DNA of 64,000 bases from Nitrobacter sp039808345 (GCF_047824785.1 NZ_CP181167.1:3038001-3102000); one strand, 5' to 3'; numbered from the stretch's first letter, positions 37,865 to 48,597 are shown. Made by a program: numbers and translations. The notes: generated by a model not told the origin, from the sequence alone.

Positions 37865-37980
37865 GTTCCGAGGGGTGCTCCGTCAGGGAGCTGAGATACC
37901 GCAAGCTCGCAGTCCGAGGACGGATTGCAAGGACCGCGGTGACCCTTTGAACCTGATCCGGGTCATGCCGGCGAAGGGAC
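37865..37980 (+). promoter_or_regulatory. TPP riboswitch (THI element)
   Basis: Conserved cores are present: AGGGGTGCTCC, the CTGAGATACCGC block, GTGACCCTTTGAACCTGATC and GCCGGCGAAGGGA. P1 pairs GTTCC (37865) with GGGAC (ending 37980). thiO begins four bases later. The purine-rich GAAGGGACAGGG that serves as ribosome site lies in the 3' arm of P1, so ligand binding should block translation of thiO directly. Confidence 0.96.
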
Positions 37981-37984
37981 AGGG

Positions 37985-39001
37985 ATGCTTCAGAGGACGT
38001 GGGAGAAGCGGGGGACGCCCCCGGTCGCTGTCATCGGCGCCGGCATTGCCGGCGCGTGGCAGGCGTTGCTGTTCGCGAAAGCCGGACATGCGGTCACGCT
38101 TCACGAACGCGGCGATGACGCGATGACGCACGCCACCAGCCACTGGGCCGGCGGCATGCTCGCGCCATGGTGCGAATCCGAGGTGTCCGAACCTCTCGTC
38201 ACGCGTCTCGGACTTCGCTCGCTGGCGCTGTGGCGCGAACACGTTCCCGATACGCCTTTCAACGGATCTCTCGTGGTGGCGCATCCGCGCGATCGCAGCG
38301 ATTTTGAACGTTTCGCGCGCATGACATCCGGACATCGGCGGCTTGAGCGCGACGAGGTGAGCACGCTCGAACCATCGCTTGATGGACGATTTCGTGAAGC
38401 GCTGCTCTTTCCGGACGAGGGTCATGTCGAGCCGCGCCGCGTGCTGCCCGAACTGCACGCGCGCATCCGCGCCTCCGGCGGCCGGATCGAGTTCGGCAGC
38501 GCGCCGGAGGCCGCCGACACCCAGGGGCTGGCGATCGATTGCCGCGGTCTTGCCGCGCGCGACACGCTTGCCGACCTGCGGGGCGTCAAGGGCGAGGAGA
38601 TCATCATCGAAACCGACGAGATCGTGCTGTCTCGTCCGATCCGGATCCTGCATCCGCGATGGCCGCTCTACATCATTCCGCGCGAGCACAATCGCTTCAT
38701 GATCGGCGCGACCTCGATCGAACGCGAGGACGACGGCGTCAGCGTGCGTTCGGCGCTGGAACTGCTGAGCGCGGCTTACGCGGTGCATCCGGCGTTCGGC
38801 GAGGCGCGGATCGTGGAGATCGGCGCCGGCCTGCGGCCCGCCTTTCCCGATAACCTGCCGCGTATCGCGATCGACAAGGATCATATCGCGGTCAACGGGC
38901 TTTACCGCCACGGCTTCCTGCTGGCGCCCGCGCTCGCGGAACTGACGCTCGGCTATGTGGCGCGCGGGGAGATCGACAACGAGGTGATGCAATGCAAGTG
39001 A
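37985..39001 (+). CDS. thiO: Glycine oxidase ThiO
   Basis: 338 residues. FAD-dependent oxidation of glycine to the iminoglycine used for the thiazole ring. Dinucleotide fold VAVIGAGIAGAWQALLFAKA near the N terminus; DAO-type features HWAGGMLAPWCESE, HVEPRRVLPELHARI and the C-terminal LRPAFPDNLPRIAIDKDHIA then NGLYRHGFLLAPALAE. First gene of the operon, directly under the TPP riboswitch. Overlaps thiS by 10 bases. Confidence 0.95.
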   Translation: MLQRTWEKRGTPPVAVIGAGIAGAWQALLFAKAGHAVTLHERGDDAMTHATSHWAGGMLAPWCESEVSEPLVTRLGLRSLALWREHVPDTPFNGSLVVAHPRDRSDFERFARMTSGHRRLERDEVSTLEPSLDGRFREALLFPDEGHVEPRRVLPELHARIRASGGRIEFGSAPEAADTQGLAIDCRGLAARDTLADLRGVKGEEIIIETDEIVLSRPIRILHPRWPLYIIPREHNRFMIGATSIEREDDGVSVRSALELLSAAYAVHPAFGEARIVEIGAGLRPAFPDNLPRIAIDKDHIAVNGLYRHGFLLAPALAELTLGYVARGEIDNEVMQCK

Positions 39002-39189
39002 CCGTCAACGGCGAACGGCGGGAGATTGCGGCGCGGACCGTGGACGCGCTGCTGAGCGAACTCGACTACGAAAACACGCACGTCGCGATCGCCGTGAATT
39101 TCGACGTGCTGCCGAAGAACCGCTGGGCGGAGACGACGCTCAAGGGCGGCGACGAGATCGAGATCATCACGCCGCGGCAGGGAGGATAG
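38992..39189 (+). CDS. thiS: Sulfur carrier protein ThiS
   Basis: 65 residues, ubiquitin-like fold, ending in the required Gly-Gly (ITPRQGG) that is adenylated and thiocarboxylated to carry sulfur to ThiG. Overlaps thiO by 10 bases. The codon after Gly-Gly is TAG, which is the start of a TAGAGCATGATC repeat inserted between thiS and thiG. Confidence 0.95.
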   Translation: MQVTVNGERREIAARTVDALLSELDYENTHVAIAVNFDVLPKNRWAETTLKGGDEIEIITPRQGG

Positions 39190-39256
39190 AGCATGATCCC
39201 GACCCGAAGGACCGCGCCAGCGCAAAGTGGGAACCGGTTTTCGGATCAGATCATGC
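39187..39256 (+). repeat. Palindromic repeat inside the thi operon
   Basis: TAGAGCATGATCCCGACCCG ... CGGATCAGATCATGCTCAAA: a GAGCATGATC unit with a central AGTGGGAACCGGTTTTCGG. It separates thiS from thiG without interrupting either frame and ends 16 bases before the thiG start, so a hairpin would form in the operon mRNA close to the thiG ribosome site. Confidence 0.85.
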
Positions 39257-39272
39257 TCAAACAAAGAGACGC

Positions 39273-40058
39273 ATGATGGTTTCGTTCTATAATCGCGAAT
39301 TTTCCTCCCGGCTGCTGATCGGCACGGCGCTGTACCCGTCGCCGAAAATCATGCAGGACGCGATCCGCGCCGCGGGCAGCCAGATCGTCACGGTATCGCT
39401 GCGACGGGAGACCGCGGGCGGCAAGACCGGCGACGCGTTCTGGTCGCTGATCCGCGAACTGGATGTCACGGTGCTGCCGAACACCGCCGGCTGCAAAACC
39501 GTGCGCGAAGCCGTCACCACGGCGAAGCTCGCGCGCGAACTGTTCGGCACGTCCTGGATCAAGCTCGAAGTCATCGCCGACAACGACACGCTGCAACCTG
39601 ACGTGGTCGGACTCGTCGAAGCCGCCGCCATTCTCATCAAGGACGGCTTTGACGTATTCCCCTATTGCACCGAAGACCTCGGCGTCGCGATGCGGCTTGT
39701 CGAAGCGGGCTGCAAGGTGGTGATGCCATGGGCCGCGCCGATCGGCAGCGCCAAAGGCATCACCAACCGCGACGCCTTGAAGCTGCTGCGCGAACGCCTG
39801 CCCGATATCACGCTCGTCGTCGATGCCGGACTCGGCGCGCCGAGCCATGCCGCACAGGCCTGCGAACTCGGTTATGACGCCGTGCTGCTCAACACGGCCG
39901 TGGCCAAAGCCGCCGATCCCGTTGTCATGGCGGGCGCCTTCAGGCTGGCGGTGGAAGCCGGCCATAGCGCTTATCAAGCGGGCCTGATGGAGGCCCGCGA
40001 CTTCGCCTCGCCATCAACCCCGGTCGTAGGGACACCGTTCTGGCATGCCGTATCCTGA
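39273..40058 (+). CDS. thiG: Thiazole synthase ThiG
   Basis: 261 residues. Builds the thiazole phosphate from deoxyxylulose phosphate, iminoglycine and ThiS thiocarboxylate in a TIM barrel. Schiff-base Lys97 in GTSWIKLEVIADN; other conserved parts VLPNTAGCKTVREAVTTAKL, MPWAAPIGSAKGITN and VVDAGLGAPSHAAQACELGY. ATG at 39273 or the next codon. Overlaps thiE by 14 bases. Confidence 0.97.
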   Translation: MMVSFYNREFSSRLLIGTALYPSPKIMQDAIRAAGSQIVTVSLRRETAGGKTGDAFWSLIRELDVTVLPNTAGCKTVREAVTTAKLARELFGTSWIKLEVIADNDTLQPDVVGLVEAAAILIKDGFDVFPYCTEDLGVAMRLVEAGCKVVMPWAAPIGSAKGITNRDALKLLRERLPDITLVVDAGLGAPSHAAQACELGYDAVLLNTAVAKAADPVVMAGAFRLAVEAGHSAYQAGLMEARDFASPSTPVVGTPFWHAVS

Positions 40059-40671
40059 TCGCAACGCGTATCCTGATCGATTCTATCCTGTCGTCGACAC
40101 GCTGGACTGGGTACGCCGCCTGACCGGACTCGGCGTCGGCACGGTGCAGTTGCGCGCCAAGGATCTCAACGACGGCGAAGCTTTGCAACTGGTGAGCGAC
40201 GCGCTGGAGATCGTCAAGGACACGCCGGTTCGGCTCGTGGTCAACGACTATTGGCGCGCCGCCATCGTCGCCGGAGCGAAGCACCTTCATCTCGGCCAGG
40301 AGGATCTGGCGGGGGCCGATCTCCACGAGATCCGCAAGGCCGGGCTGACGCTCGGCCTCTCCACGCATGACGACGCAGAGCTCGAAACCGCGCTCGCAGC
40401 CGAACCGAACTATATCGCGCTCGGGCCGATCTTTCCGACCACGCTGAAGTCGATGCGGTTTGCGCCGCAAGGTATTCCGAAGATCACCGAATGGAAGCAG
40501 CGCGCCGGCAACATTCCGCTGGTCGCGATCGGTGGCATCAAGCTGGAGCAGGCGCCGGAGATTTTCGCCGCCGGCGCGGACTCGATCGCCGTGGTCAGCG
40601 ACATCACGCAAAACCCCGATCCCGATGCGCGGGTCAAAGCCTGGCTCGACCAGGTGATCGAGGCCGCATGA
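40045..40671 (+). CDS. thiE: Thiamine-phosphate synthase ThiE
   Basis: 208 residues. Joins the thiazole and pyrimidine halves into thiamine phosphate. TIM barrel with TVQLRAKDLNDGEALQLVSD (QLR-K motif), RLVVNDYWRAAIVAGAKHLH, GQEDL, GLSTHDDAELETA and ALGPIFPTTLKS, then IPLVAIGGIKLEQAPEIFAA. Overlaps the end of thiG by 14 bases, so the two are probably coupled. Confidence 0.95.
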   Translation: MPYPDRNAYPDRFYPVVDTLDWVRRLTGLGVGTVQLRAKDLNDGEALQLVSDALEIVKDTPVRLVVNDYWRAAIVAGAKHLHLGQEDLAGADLHEIRKAGLTLGLSTHDDAELETALAAEPNYIALGPIFPTTLKSMRFAPQGIPKITEWKQRAGNIPLVAIGGIKLEQAPEIFAAGADSIAVVSDITQNPDPDARVKAWLDQVIEAA

Positions 40672-40741
40672 GACGCCGTCTGCTGTCTTATCGGCCATGC
40701 GCATTGAACCGCAACGTCTCGCCTCGAACCGGAGAAACGCC

Positions 40742-42703
<1,962 letters not shown>

Positions 42704-42822
42704 ATATGCAGGGCGGATCAGGCGAAGCTGTAACCTGCCCCATCGCAAGGCCACGCAATGAACCTCCTCGCACTTCGTGCGACAAATGCTGGGATTTGTC
42801 AGCATCGCGAGGAAAGAAAGCC

Positions 42823-43770
42823 ATGACGCCGTTTCGGGCGATTGCCCTGTTGTCCGCTACCGCCTTCGGTCTTTCCCTCGCGCCCGCCGCCGCACAAGAC
42901 AAGACGCCGCCCTCCTCGTCTCCTTCTCCGCTCGTCGGAAAGCTGAACGCCTATGTCGGCTGCATCAACCGCCTGTCGGAGCGCTCGTATGAGTCGCGCA
43001 ACCGTTACGCCTCATGGGCCAAGAAGACCGGACCGACCGGCAAGGAGCGCATCATCTACGGCACCTACACCATCTATGACACCACCGACTGCAAGAAGAA
43101 CGTCGAGATGGCCAACGCGTCGGAGCCGCATGACGCCGAGCTTGAATCTGCCGCTTCCGCCTATGCCGAAGCCGTCGGCAAGCTCGAACCGCTTCTGAAG
43201 GAGGCCGACGAGTATTATCAACAGGAGAACTACAAGGACGACAAGATGGCCAAGGGCAAGGAGATGCACCCGCGTCTCGTTGCAGCGTGGGACGCGTTCG
43301 CGAGCGCCGACAAGAAGCTGCGCGCCGGCGTCGAGGCCATCAAGGACAAACAGGCGGAGGAACAGCTCGCCGCGATCGAGGTGAAGGAAGGCCGCAAAAC
43401 GCACTATTACGTCGAGGCGCTGATGATCCACGCCAAGCGCCTGCTGCGCGCGGAAGACACCAGCAAGCCCGACATCACGGCGATCACGAAGGCGCTGACC
43501 GAGTATGAGACCACGGTGAAGGCGGCCGAGGAGGCATCGGGCAAGGACGGCGACACGAAGCTCGGCTCGTCCTTCCTGAGCAGCGCCAAGTCATACCTGA
43601 CCTCGGCGAAGCAACTGATGCGCCGCGTCCGCGACAAGGTGCCCTACAGCCAGGGCGACCGCATGATGCTCGGCGGCGGCGGCGGCTGGATGGTCGAGGG
43701 TTCGCCGCAGCGGCTGCTCCGCGACTACAACCAGCTGATCGAGAGCTATAACCGCGGCGCGCGCATCTGA
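42823..43770 (+). CDS. Secreted DUF3829 (YiiG-like) protein
   Basis: 315 residues from MTPFRAIALLSATAFGLSLA, with a signal peptide cut near APAAAQ. Long helical repeats rich in Lys, Glu and Ala (AYAEAVGKLEPLLKEADEYY; ADKKLRAGVEAIKDKQAEEQ; ITKALTEYETTVKAAEEASG), as in DUF3829/YiiG proteins. GAGGAAAG upstream supports the start. Role unknown; probably periplasmic or lipid-anchored. Confidence 0.82.
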   Translation: MTPFRAIALLSATAFGLSLAPAAAQDKTPPSSSPSPLVGKLNAYVGCINRLSERSYESRNRYASWAKKTGPTGKERIIYGTYTIYDTTDCKKNVEMANASEPHDAELESAASAYAEAVGKLEPLLKEADEYYQQENYKDDKMAKGKEMHPRLVAAWDAFASADKKLRAGVEAIKDKQAEEQLAAIEVKEGRKTHYYVEALMIHAKRLLRAEDTSKPDITAITKALTEYETTVKAAEEASGKDGDTKLGSSFLSSAKSYLTSAKQLMRRVRDKVPYSQGDRMMLGGGGGWMVEGSPQRLLRDYNQLIESYNRGARI

Positions 43771-43793
43771 GCGAATTGTCTCGAACGCGGATT

Positions 43794-43922
43794 GGAGCGT
43801 TTTCAAGCGAAGCATGTCCTCGGGCTCGACCCGAGGATGGACACCGGTTCGCGTGAGGAAAACGCTCCAAATCAAAATAGGAGAGCCCGCTTCTGATTCC
43901 ATCAGAAGCGGAAAGGCTCTAG
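43794..43922 (+). repeat. Interspersed palindromic repeat
   Basis: Full copy: GGAGCGTTTTCAAGCGAAGC, TCCTCGGGCTCGACCCGAGG, GGTTCGCGTGAGGAAAACGC and the GCTTCTGATTCCATCAGAAG hairpin, ending GGCTCTAG. The remaining 43923-44236 holds no gene and should include the promoter of the Fis-type gene. Confidence 0.9.
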
Positions 43923-44236
43923 CCGCTGACGGGCTGCGACTCCCCGCCGAAACCGGCAGCCGCCGGTCGTCGAAACGATTCGGCCCTGCGACGCCCGATA
44001 CACTTCTTGATTGTATAGGTCGGGAATGCAGCTCTCGCTAACGTCAATCCTATATTTAACATTCAACTGTTACGTGCAATTCCAGCGAGAAATCGGCTAT
44101 TTCCACGGCTTTACGCGAGGAATTCCGGCGGTTCGGAATTGTTAATGATCTGGTAACCATATCACTACAGCCTTGTCTGAGGGATGGGGGTCTCAATCCG
44201 TGGCTTGGATGGGAAGCCGCGCTTAGGGAGGGACCG

Positions 44237-44491
44237 ATGAACCACGAGCTCCAGATCACAGATCAGGGTTCGATGAAGGATCAGGTCGCGCTCGCGCCTG
44301 ACGAAGTGATTCCGTTGCTGGTCGGCTCCACGGTCGACGAAGTCGAACGGGAGCTGGTGCTGCAGACGCTGGCGCGTTGCGACGGCAACCGCACCCGCGC
44401 GGCGCGCGTGCTGGGCGTATCGGTCCGCACGCTGCGCAACAAGATCCGGCAATACACGACCATGGGACTCGACGTGCCCGATCACGGCTGA
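44237..44491 (+). CDS. Stand-alone Fis-type HTH DNA-binding protein
   Basis: 84 residues. The C-terminal half is a Fis/NtrC-type HTH (VERELVLQTLARCDGNRTRA, ARVLGVSVRTLRNKIRQYTT), like the DNA-binding end of NtrC/FlbD activators but with no receiver or AAA+ domain. GGGAGGG precedes the ATG at a good distance. Probably a small nucleoid or flagellar/nitrogen-type regulator; the targets are unknown. Confidence 0.87.
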   Translation: MNHELQITDQGSMKDQVALAPDEVIPLLVGSTVDEVERELVLQTLARCDGNRTRAARVLGVSVRTLRNKIRQYTTMGLDVPDHG

Positions 44492-44603
44492 CGGCGGCGT
44501 GACTCCTGCGGAGCATGACATTCTTGCGGGACATGAGCATCTGATTGCGCGCATCAGATCGGGCCTCCTGCACGCCCGGCTTGCCGAGGCGCGCGTGCGC
44601 GAA

Positions 44604-44673
44604 GCTCTAGATTGTTGTTCTGGCGCGTTTTCTTCACGCGAACCGGTTTCCACTTCGCTCGAAAACGCTCTAT
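44604..44673 (-). repeat. Interspersed palindromic repeat, partial
   Basis: Inverted left half of the common unit (ACGCGTTTTCTTCACGCGAA-like block, then TTCCACTTCGCTCGAAAACG). Lies 65 bases before the oligopeptidase start. Confidence 0.82.
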
Positions 44674-44738
44674 GAACGAAACATCACGTTCCGTTCTCGC
44701 GCACGCTCAGCCTGCGCTTCGATCAGGCCCTTGTTTTC

Positions 44739-46856
44739 ATGACATCACGACCGACACCACCGAAAGCCGACCGCCGACCGCACACATATACGCAGCACGG
44801 CATCACTCTGACGGACGACTACGCCTGGCTGAAAGATGCGAACTGGCAGCAGGTGCTTCGCGAACCGTCATTACTTGCACCGGATATCCGCGCCCACCTT
44901 GAGGCGGAGAACGCCTATTCGAATGCCGTGCTGGCGCGGACCGAACCGCTGCAAAAGCAGCTGGTCGCGGAAATGCGCGGCCGCATCAAGGAGGACGATT
45001 CAACCGTTCCCTCCCCCGACGGGCCCTTTGCCTACTTCACGAAATACCGGGAGGGCGGCCAGCACCGGATGATCGGCCGGCAGCCGCGCGACGGCGGCGA
45101 CGCCCGCTTTCTCATCGACGGCGATGCGCTTGCTGAAAACAAAAAGTTCTTTCAGCTTGGCGAGGCCGATCATTCTCCGGATCATCGCCTGGAAGCATGG
45201 AGCTGCGACGATCGCGGCTCGGAATACTTCACGGTCCGCATCCGCGACTGGGAGAGCGGCGCCGATCTTCCCGACGTCATCGAGGAGACCGACGGCGGCG
45301 TGGTTTGGAGCGCGGACTCGCAGGGATTCTACTACGTCAAGCTCGACGACAACCATCGTCCGATGCAGGTCTATCACCACCGGCTGGGCACGACCCAGGC
45401 CGATGACACGCTGGTTTATGAAGAACAGGACATCGGCTGGTTCACGCATATTCATGAGAGCGCCAGCGGCCGCTTCTGCGTGATCGCCGGCGGCGATCAC
45501 GAAACGTCCGAACAGCGGCTGATCGATCTGGCTTCGCCCCTCGCCACACCGCGCCTGATCGCGCCACGCGAGGACGGCGTGCAGTATTCGGTCGCCGATC
45601 GCGGCGATGAACTGTTCATCCTGACAAATGCCGACGGCGCGATCGACTTCAAGATCATGACAGCGCCGCTGTCAGAGCCCGGCCGCACGAACTGGCGCGA
45701 TCTGATCCCGTACCGGCCCGGCACCTATGTGATCGACTTTGAGCTTTATTCCGGTCACATGGCGCGGCTCGAACGAACCAATGCGCTGCCGTCGATCGTC
45801 ATCCGCGATCTGGCCACCGGAGATGAGCACGCAATCGCCTTCGACGAGGCCGCCTATTCGCTCGACACCCATGGCGGCTACGAGTTCGACACCACGACCT
45901 TGCGCTTCAGCTATTCGTCGATGACGACGCCGTCCGAGATGTTCGAATATGACATGGCGAGCCGGTCGCGCACGCTGCGCAAGCGCCAGGAGATTCCCTC
46001 AGGGCATGATCCCGCGAACTATGTCACCACCCGCATCATGGCGAAGGCGGACGATGGCGCCGAGGTGCCGGTCTCGATCCTGCATCGCAAGGACTTCGCG
46101 CGGGATGGCCGCGCGCCGCTGCTGCTTTACGGCTACGGCTCCTACGGTCACGCCATGCCAGCCTCGTTCTCGACCAACCGCCTGTCGCTGGTCGATCGCG
46201 GTTTCGCCTATGCCATCGCGCATATCCGCGGCGGCGCGGACAAGGGCTGGGGCTGGTATCTCGACGGCAAGCGCGAGAAGAAAACCAACAGCTTCGACGA
46301 TTTCGCAGCCTGTGCCCGTGCGCTGATCGCGGCGAACTATACGTCGGCCAAGAGGATCGTCGGCCATGGCGGCAGCGCCGGGGGCATGTTGATGGGCGCG
46401 GTGGCCAACCGCGCGGGCGAGTTGTTCGCCGGTATCGTCGCGGAAGTGCCGTTCGTCGACGTGCTCAACACCATGCTCGACGACACGCTGCCGCTGACCC
46501 CGCCGGAATGGCCGGAATGGGGCAACCCGATCGAGAGCGAGGCGGATTTCCGCACCATCCTGTCCTACTCACCCTACGAGAATGTCGCGGCGAAGGACTA
46601 TCCGGCGATCCTCGCCATGGGCGGACTGACCGATCCGCGCGTTACCTACTGGGAGCCGGCGAAATGGATCGCGCGGCTGCGCGCCACCATGACGTCAGGC
46701 GGCCCCGTCCTGCTGCGGACCAATATGGGCGCGGGGCACGGCGGCGCATCGGGCCGTTTCAACCGGCTCGACGAGGTCGCACTCGCCTATGCCTTCGCTC
46801 TGTGGGTCGTCGAATATGACATGGCGTTTTCGAGCGAAGCCGGTCCTCGGGCTTGA
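44739..46856 (+). CDS. ptrB: Oligopeptidase B (S9A prolyl-oligopeptidase family)
   Basis: 705 residues. Serine oligopeptidase that cuts short peptides after basic residues in the cytoplasm. N-terminal beta-propeller (YTQHGITLTDDYAWLKDANW; DSQGFYYVKLDDNHRPMQVY) and alpha/beta-hydrolase domain: Ser546 in GHGGSAGGMLMGAVANRAGE, an Asp in GGLTDPRVTYWEPAKWIARL and His667 in TNMGAGHGGASGRF. The final residues (AFSSEAGPRA) and the stop are encoded by a palindromic repeat that has replaced the native end. Confidence 0.93.
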   Translation: MTSRPTPPKADRRPHTYTQHGITLTDDYAWLKDANWQQVLREPSLLAPDIRAHLEAENAYSNAVLARTEPLQKQLVAEMRGRIKEDDSTVPSPDGPFAYFTKYREGGQHRMIGRQPRDGGDARFLIDGDALAENKKFFQLGEADHSPDHRLEAWSCDDRGSEYFTVRIRDWESGADLPDVIEETDGGVVWSADSQGFYYVKLDDNHRPMQVYHHRLGTTQADDTLVYEEQDIGWFTHIHESASGRFCVIAGGDHETSEQRLIDLASPLATPRLIAPREDGVQYSVADRGDELFILTNADGAIDFKIMTAPLSEPGRTNWRDLIPYRPGTYVIDFELYSGHMARLERTNALPSIVIRDLATGDEHAIAFDEAAYSLDTHGGYEFDTTTLRFSYSSMTTPSEMFEYDMASRSRTLRKRQEIPSGHDPANYVTTRIMAKADDGAEVPVSILHRKDFARDGRAPLLLYGYGSYGHAMPASFSTNRLSLVDRGFAYAIAHIRGGADKGWGWYLDGKREKKTNSFDDFAACARALIAANYTSAKRIVGHGGSAGGMLMGAVANRAGELFAGIVAEVPFVDVLNTMLDDTLPLTPPEWPEWGNPIESEADFRTILSYSPYENVAAKDYPAILAMGGLTDPRVTYWEPAKWIARLRATMTSGGPVLLRTNMGAGHGGASGRFNRLDEVALAYAFALWVVEYDMAFSSEAGPRA

Positions 46857-47052
46857 CCCGAGGATGGATGCCAGCTCGCGTGGAGAAAACGCGTCAGATC
46901 GGAAAGACAGAACCTCGCTTCTGATTCCATCAGAAGCGAAAATGCTCTAGAGCGGCGGCCGGTCAAATGGAACCAGCGCCGCCGCTCCAGTTAATTGATT
47001 GAGCATCGGATTTATCCCGAAACCGGTTCCCACTTTCGGGTCCGATGCTCTA
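46820..47052 (+). repeat. Double palindromic repeat joining ptrB and bfr
   Basis: A full common unit (46822-46950, GGCGTTTTCGAGCGAAGCCG ... AAAATGCTCTA) is followed by the GAGCGGCGG and GAGCATCGG units seen after rpoD. The left end encodes the tail of ptrB; the right end gives bfr its TAG stop (47050-47052). Confidence 0.9.
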
Positions 47053-47532
47053 GTCGTGATCCATTTCGCCGATGTGCTTCTGCGAGTAAAGCTCGACGCC
47101 GATCTTCTTGATGAGATCAATCTGGGTCTCGAGGAAGTCGATATGGCTTTCCTCGTCCTTCATCAAACTCTCGAAGATATCGCGGGTCACGTAGTCCTTC
47201 ACCGCGTGGCAGTGGGTCGCCGCCTCCTCGTAAAGCGCGCGCGCCGAATATTCCGCCTTAAGATCGCAATCCATCACCTCAGAGACGTTCTGGCCGATAT
47301 GCAAGGGATCAAGCACCTGCATGTTCGGAAACCCGTCGAGGAAGATGATCCGGTCGGTCAACTTGTCGGCATGCTCCATTTCCTCGATCGATTCAGCGCG
47401 CCATTTCTTGGCGAGATCCTTGAGGCCCCAGTTATCGAGCAGCCTGTAATGCAACCAGTACTGGTTGATTGCCGTGAGTTCGTGGCGGAGCGCCTTGTTC
47501 AGGTAATCAATAACCTTCGGGTCGCCCTTCAT
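47050..47532 (-). CDS. bfr: Bacterioferritin
   Basis: 160 residues from MKGDPKVIDYLNKALRHELT. 24-mer iron store with heme. Heme-ligating Met52 (SIEEMEHADK) and ferroxidase residues Glu18, Glu51, His54, plus the downstream AEYSARALYEEAATHCHAVK and KDEESHIDFLETQIDLIKKI helices are present. An Irr-type box lies 64 bases upstream, and bfd precedes it on the same strand. The stop is supplied by a repeat. Confidence 0.97.
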   Translation of the reverse strand: MKGDPKVIDYLNKALRHELTAINQYWLHYRLLDNWGLKDLAKKWRAESIEEMEHADKLTDRIIFLDGFPNMQVLDPLHIGQNVSEVMDCDLKAEYSARALYEEAATHCHAVKDYVTRDIFESLMKDEESHIDFLETQIDLIKKIGVELYSQKHIGEMDHD

Positions 47533-47595
47533 GGAACAGCTCCTGTTTTGTGTTTTTAATGCTGACAGACAGGCCGTCGAGCCTGCCAAATCCAA

Positions 47596-47612
47596 TTTAG
47601 AATTATTCTAAA
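47596..47612 (-). promoter_or_regulatory. Irr/ICE iron-control box upstream of bfr
   Basis: Perfect palindrome TTTAGAA-TTA-TTCTAAA, the form of the iron control element bound by Irr in Bradyrhizobiaceae. Position upstream of bfr fits repression of iron storage when iron is low. Confidence 0.83.
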
Positions 47613-47696
47613 TCAGATTTGGCGGCGCGACAACCCCCAAGAAGGGCGGAACAGCGATCTACATGGAGAATAATGAGGGGAGAAACGCAAGAATCG

Positions 47697-47954
47697 TCAA
47701 ACGATGATTTCGGCCTGACCGGTATTTACTTTCGAATGCGCCACGGAGTGAGGACAACCGTCACAGCATCGTCTGGCACAGGCTCCCAGCGCTTCCTTAA
47801 TGATGGTTTTGATGGTCCGGGCGCATCGCCCGCATTCCGCGCTGCACCCCAGACATCCGTAAACCTGCTTGGGTGAGCGCCGGAGGTCGTCTGTTGAGAT
47901 CACCGCGGAGCGGACATCGTGATCGGTCAACACGTTACAGGAACAAACGATCAT
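47697..47954 (-). CDS. bfd: Bacterioferritin-associated ferredoxin
   Basis: 85 residues from MIVCSCNVLTDHDVRSAV. Small [2Fe-2S] protein that reduces and releases iron from Bfr. Cluster ligands: C4 and C6 (CSC), then C41 and C44 (CGRC) in YGCLGCSAECGRCARTI. The last about 25 residues (ACARRCCDGCPH...) add further Cys not usual in Bfd. It precedes bfr on the same strand with a 164-base gap holding the Irr box. An AGAATATTCT palindrome (47989-47998) upstream may be a degenerate regulatory site. Confidence 0.9.
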   Translation of the reverse strand: MIVCSCNVLTDHDVRSAVISTDDLRRSPKQVYGCLGCSAECGRCARTIKTIIKEALGACARRCCDGCPHSVAHSKVNTGQAEIIV

Positions 47955-48276
47955 GAAAACGAAACCCATTACGAAACCTGGACACGGCAGAATATTCTTA
48001 AACCGGACCATGAAAGGCAAAGGGAAAACGTGCTGTTTCAAGCTATTCCAAACTGCCGAAAAAGCGGCGTATCGGCCGGAGTGCGGCGGCCACGTCGCGC
48101 AGATCCGTAACATTTATGTAATCATTTGATATTCATCGTGAATCCACCACGTCTGGTTCCGGATCCGTGACGGAAATGGGCGCTCCCGTTCATTGAACGT
48201 TCAAACGTGAAGTGAGAGTTTTTCAACCGGCACGACACTATGTTGTGGTCGACGGACGCAGGAGGAACATCAAGCC
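47955..48276. other. Intergenic region between bfd and the Gly-rich protein gene
   Basis: About 320 bases of divergent promoter space. AT-rich around 48100-48150 (ATTTATGTAATCATTTGATA). Apart from the AGAATATTCT site near bfd I see no defined motif and no gene. Confidence 0.5.
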
Positions 48277-48597
48277 ATGAGAAGAACGGTGATGGCGCTG
48301 GCGACGGTTGGCGCGCTGGTCACGGCGGTGGCCGCACCTCAGGCAGCCGAAGCGCGCAACGGCCGGGTTGCAGCGGGAGTTGTGGGTGGACTGGTTGGCG
48401 GCGCGATTCTCGGCGGAATGCTGGCCGGACCGGGATATTACGGCCCCGGCTATGGGTATTACGGCGGGGGATACGGACCCGGCTACGGCGGCTATTACGG
48501 TCCCGGCTACGTCGCAGCCCCCGGCTGCTACTGGCAGCGACAGCGCTTCTGGGACGGCTTCGGCTGGCGGCTCCGGAATGTCCGGGTGTGCGGCTGA
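48277..48597 (+). CDS. Secreted Gly/Tyr-rich small protein
   Basis: 106 residues. Signal peptide (ALATVGALVTAVAAPQAAEA), a Gly-rich hydrophobic stretch (VAAGVVGGLVGGAILGGMLA), a Gly/Tyr/Pro-rich run (GYYGPGYGYYGGGYGPGYGG) and a conserved C terminus CYWQRQRFWDGFGWRLRNVR-VCG. GGAGGA upstream. Paralogue of the gene at 49021: same plan, same RFWDGxGWRxRxVxVC ending. Found widely in Bradyrhizobiaceae without known function; probably an envelope protein. Confidence 0.82.
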   Translation: MRRTVMALATVGALVTAVAAPQAAEARNGRVAAGVVGGLVGGAILGGMLAGPGYYGPGYGYYGGGYGPGYGGYYGPGYVAAPGCYWQRQRFWDGFGWRLRNVRVCG

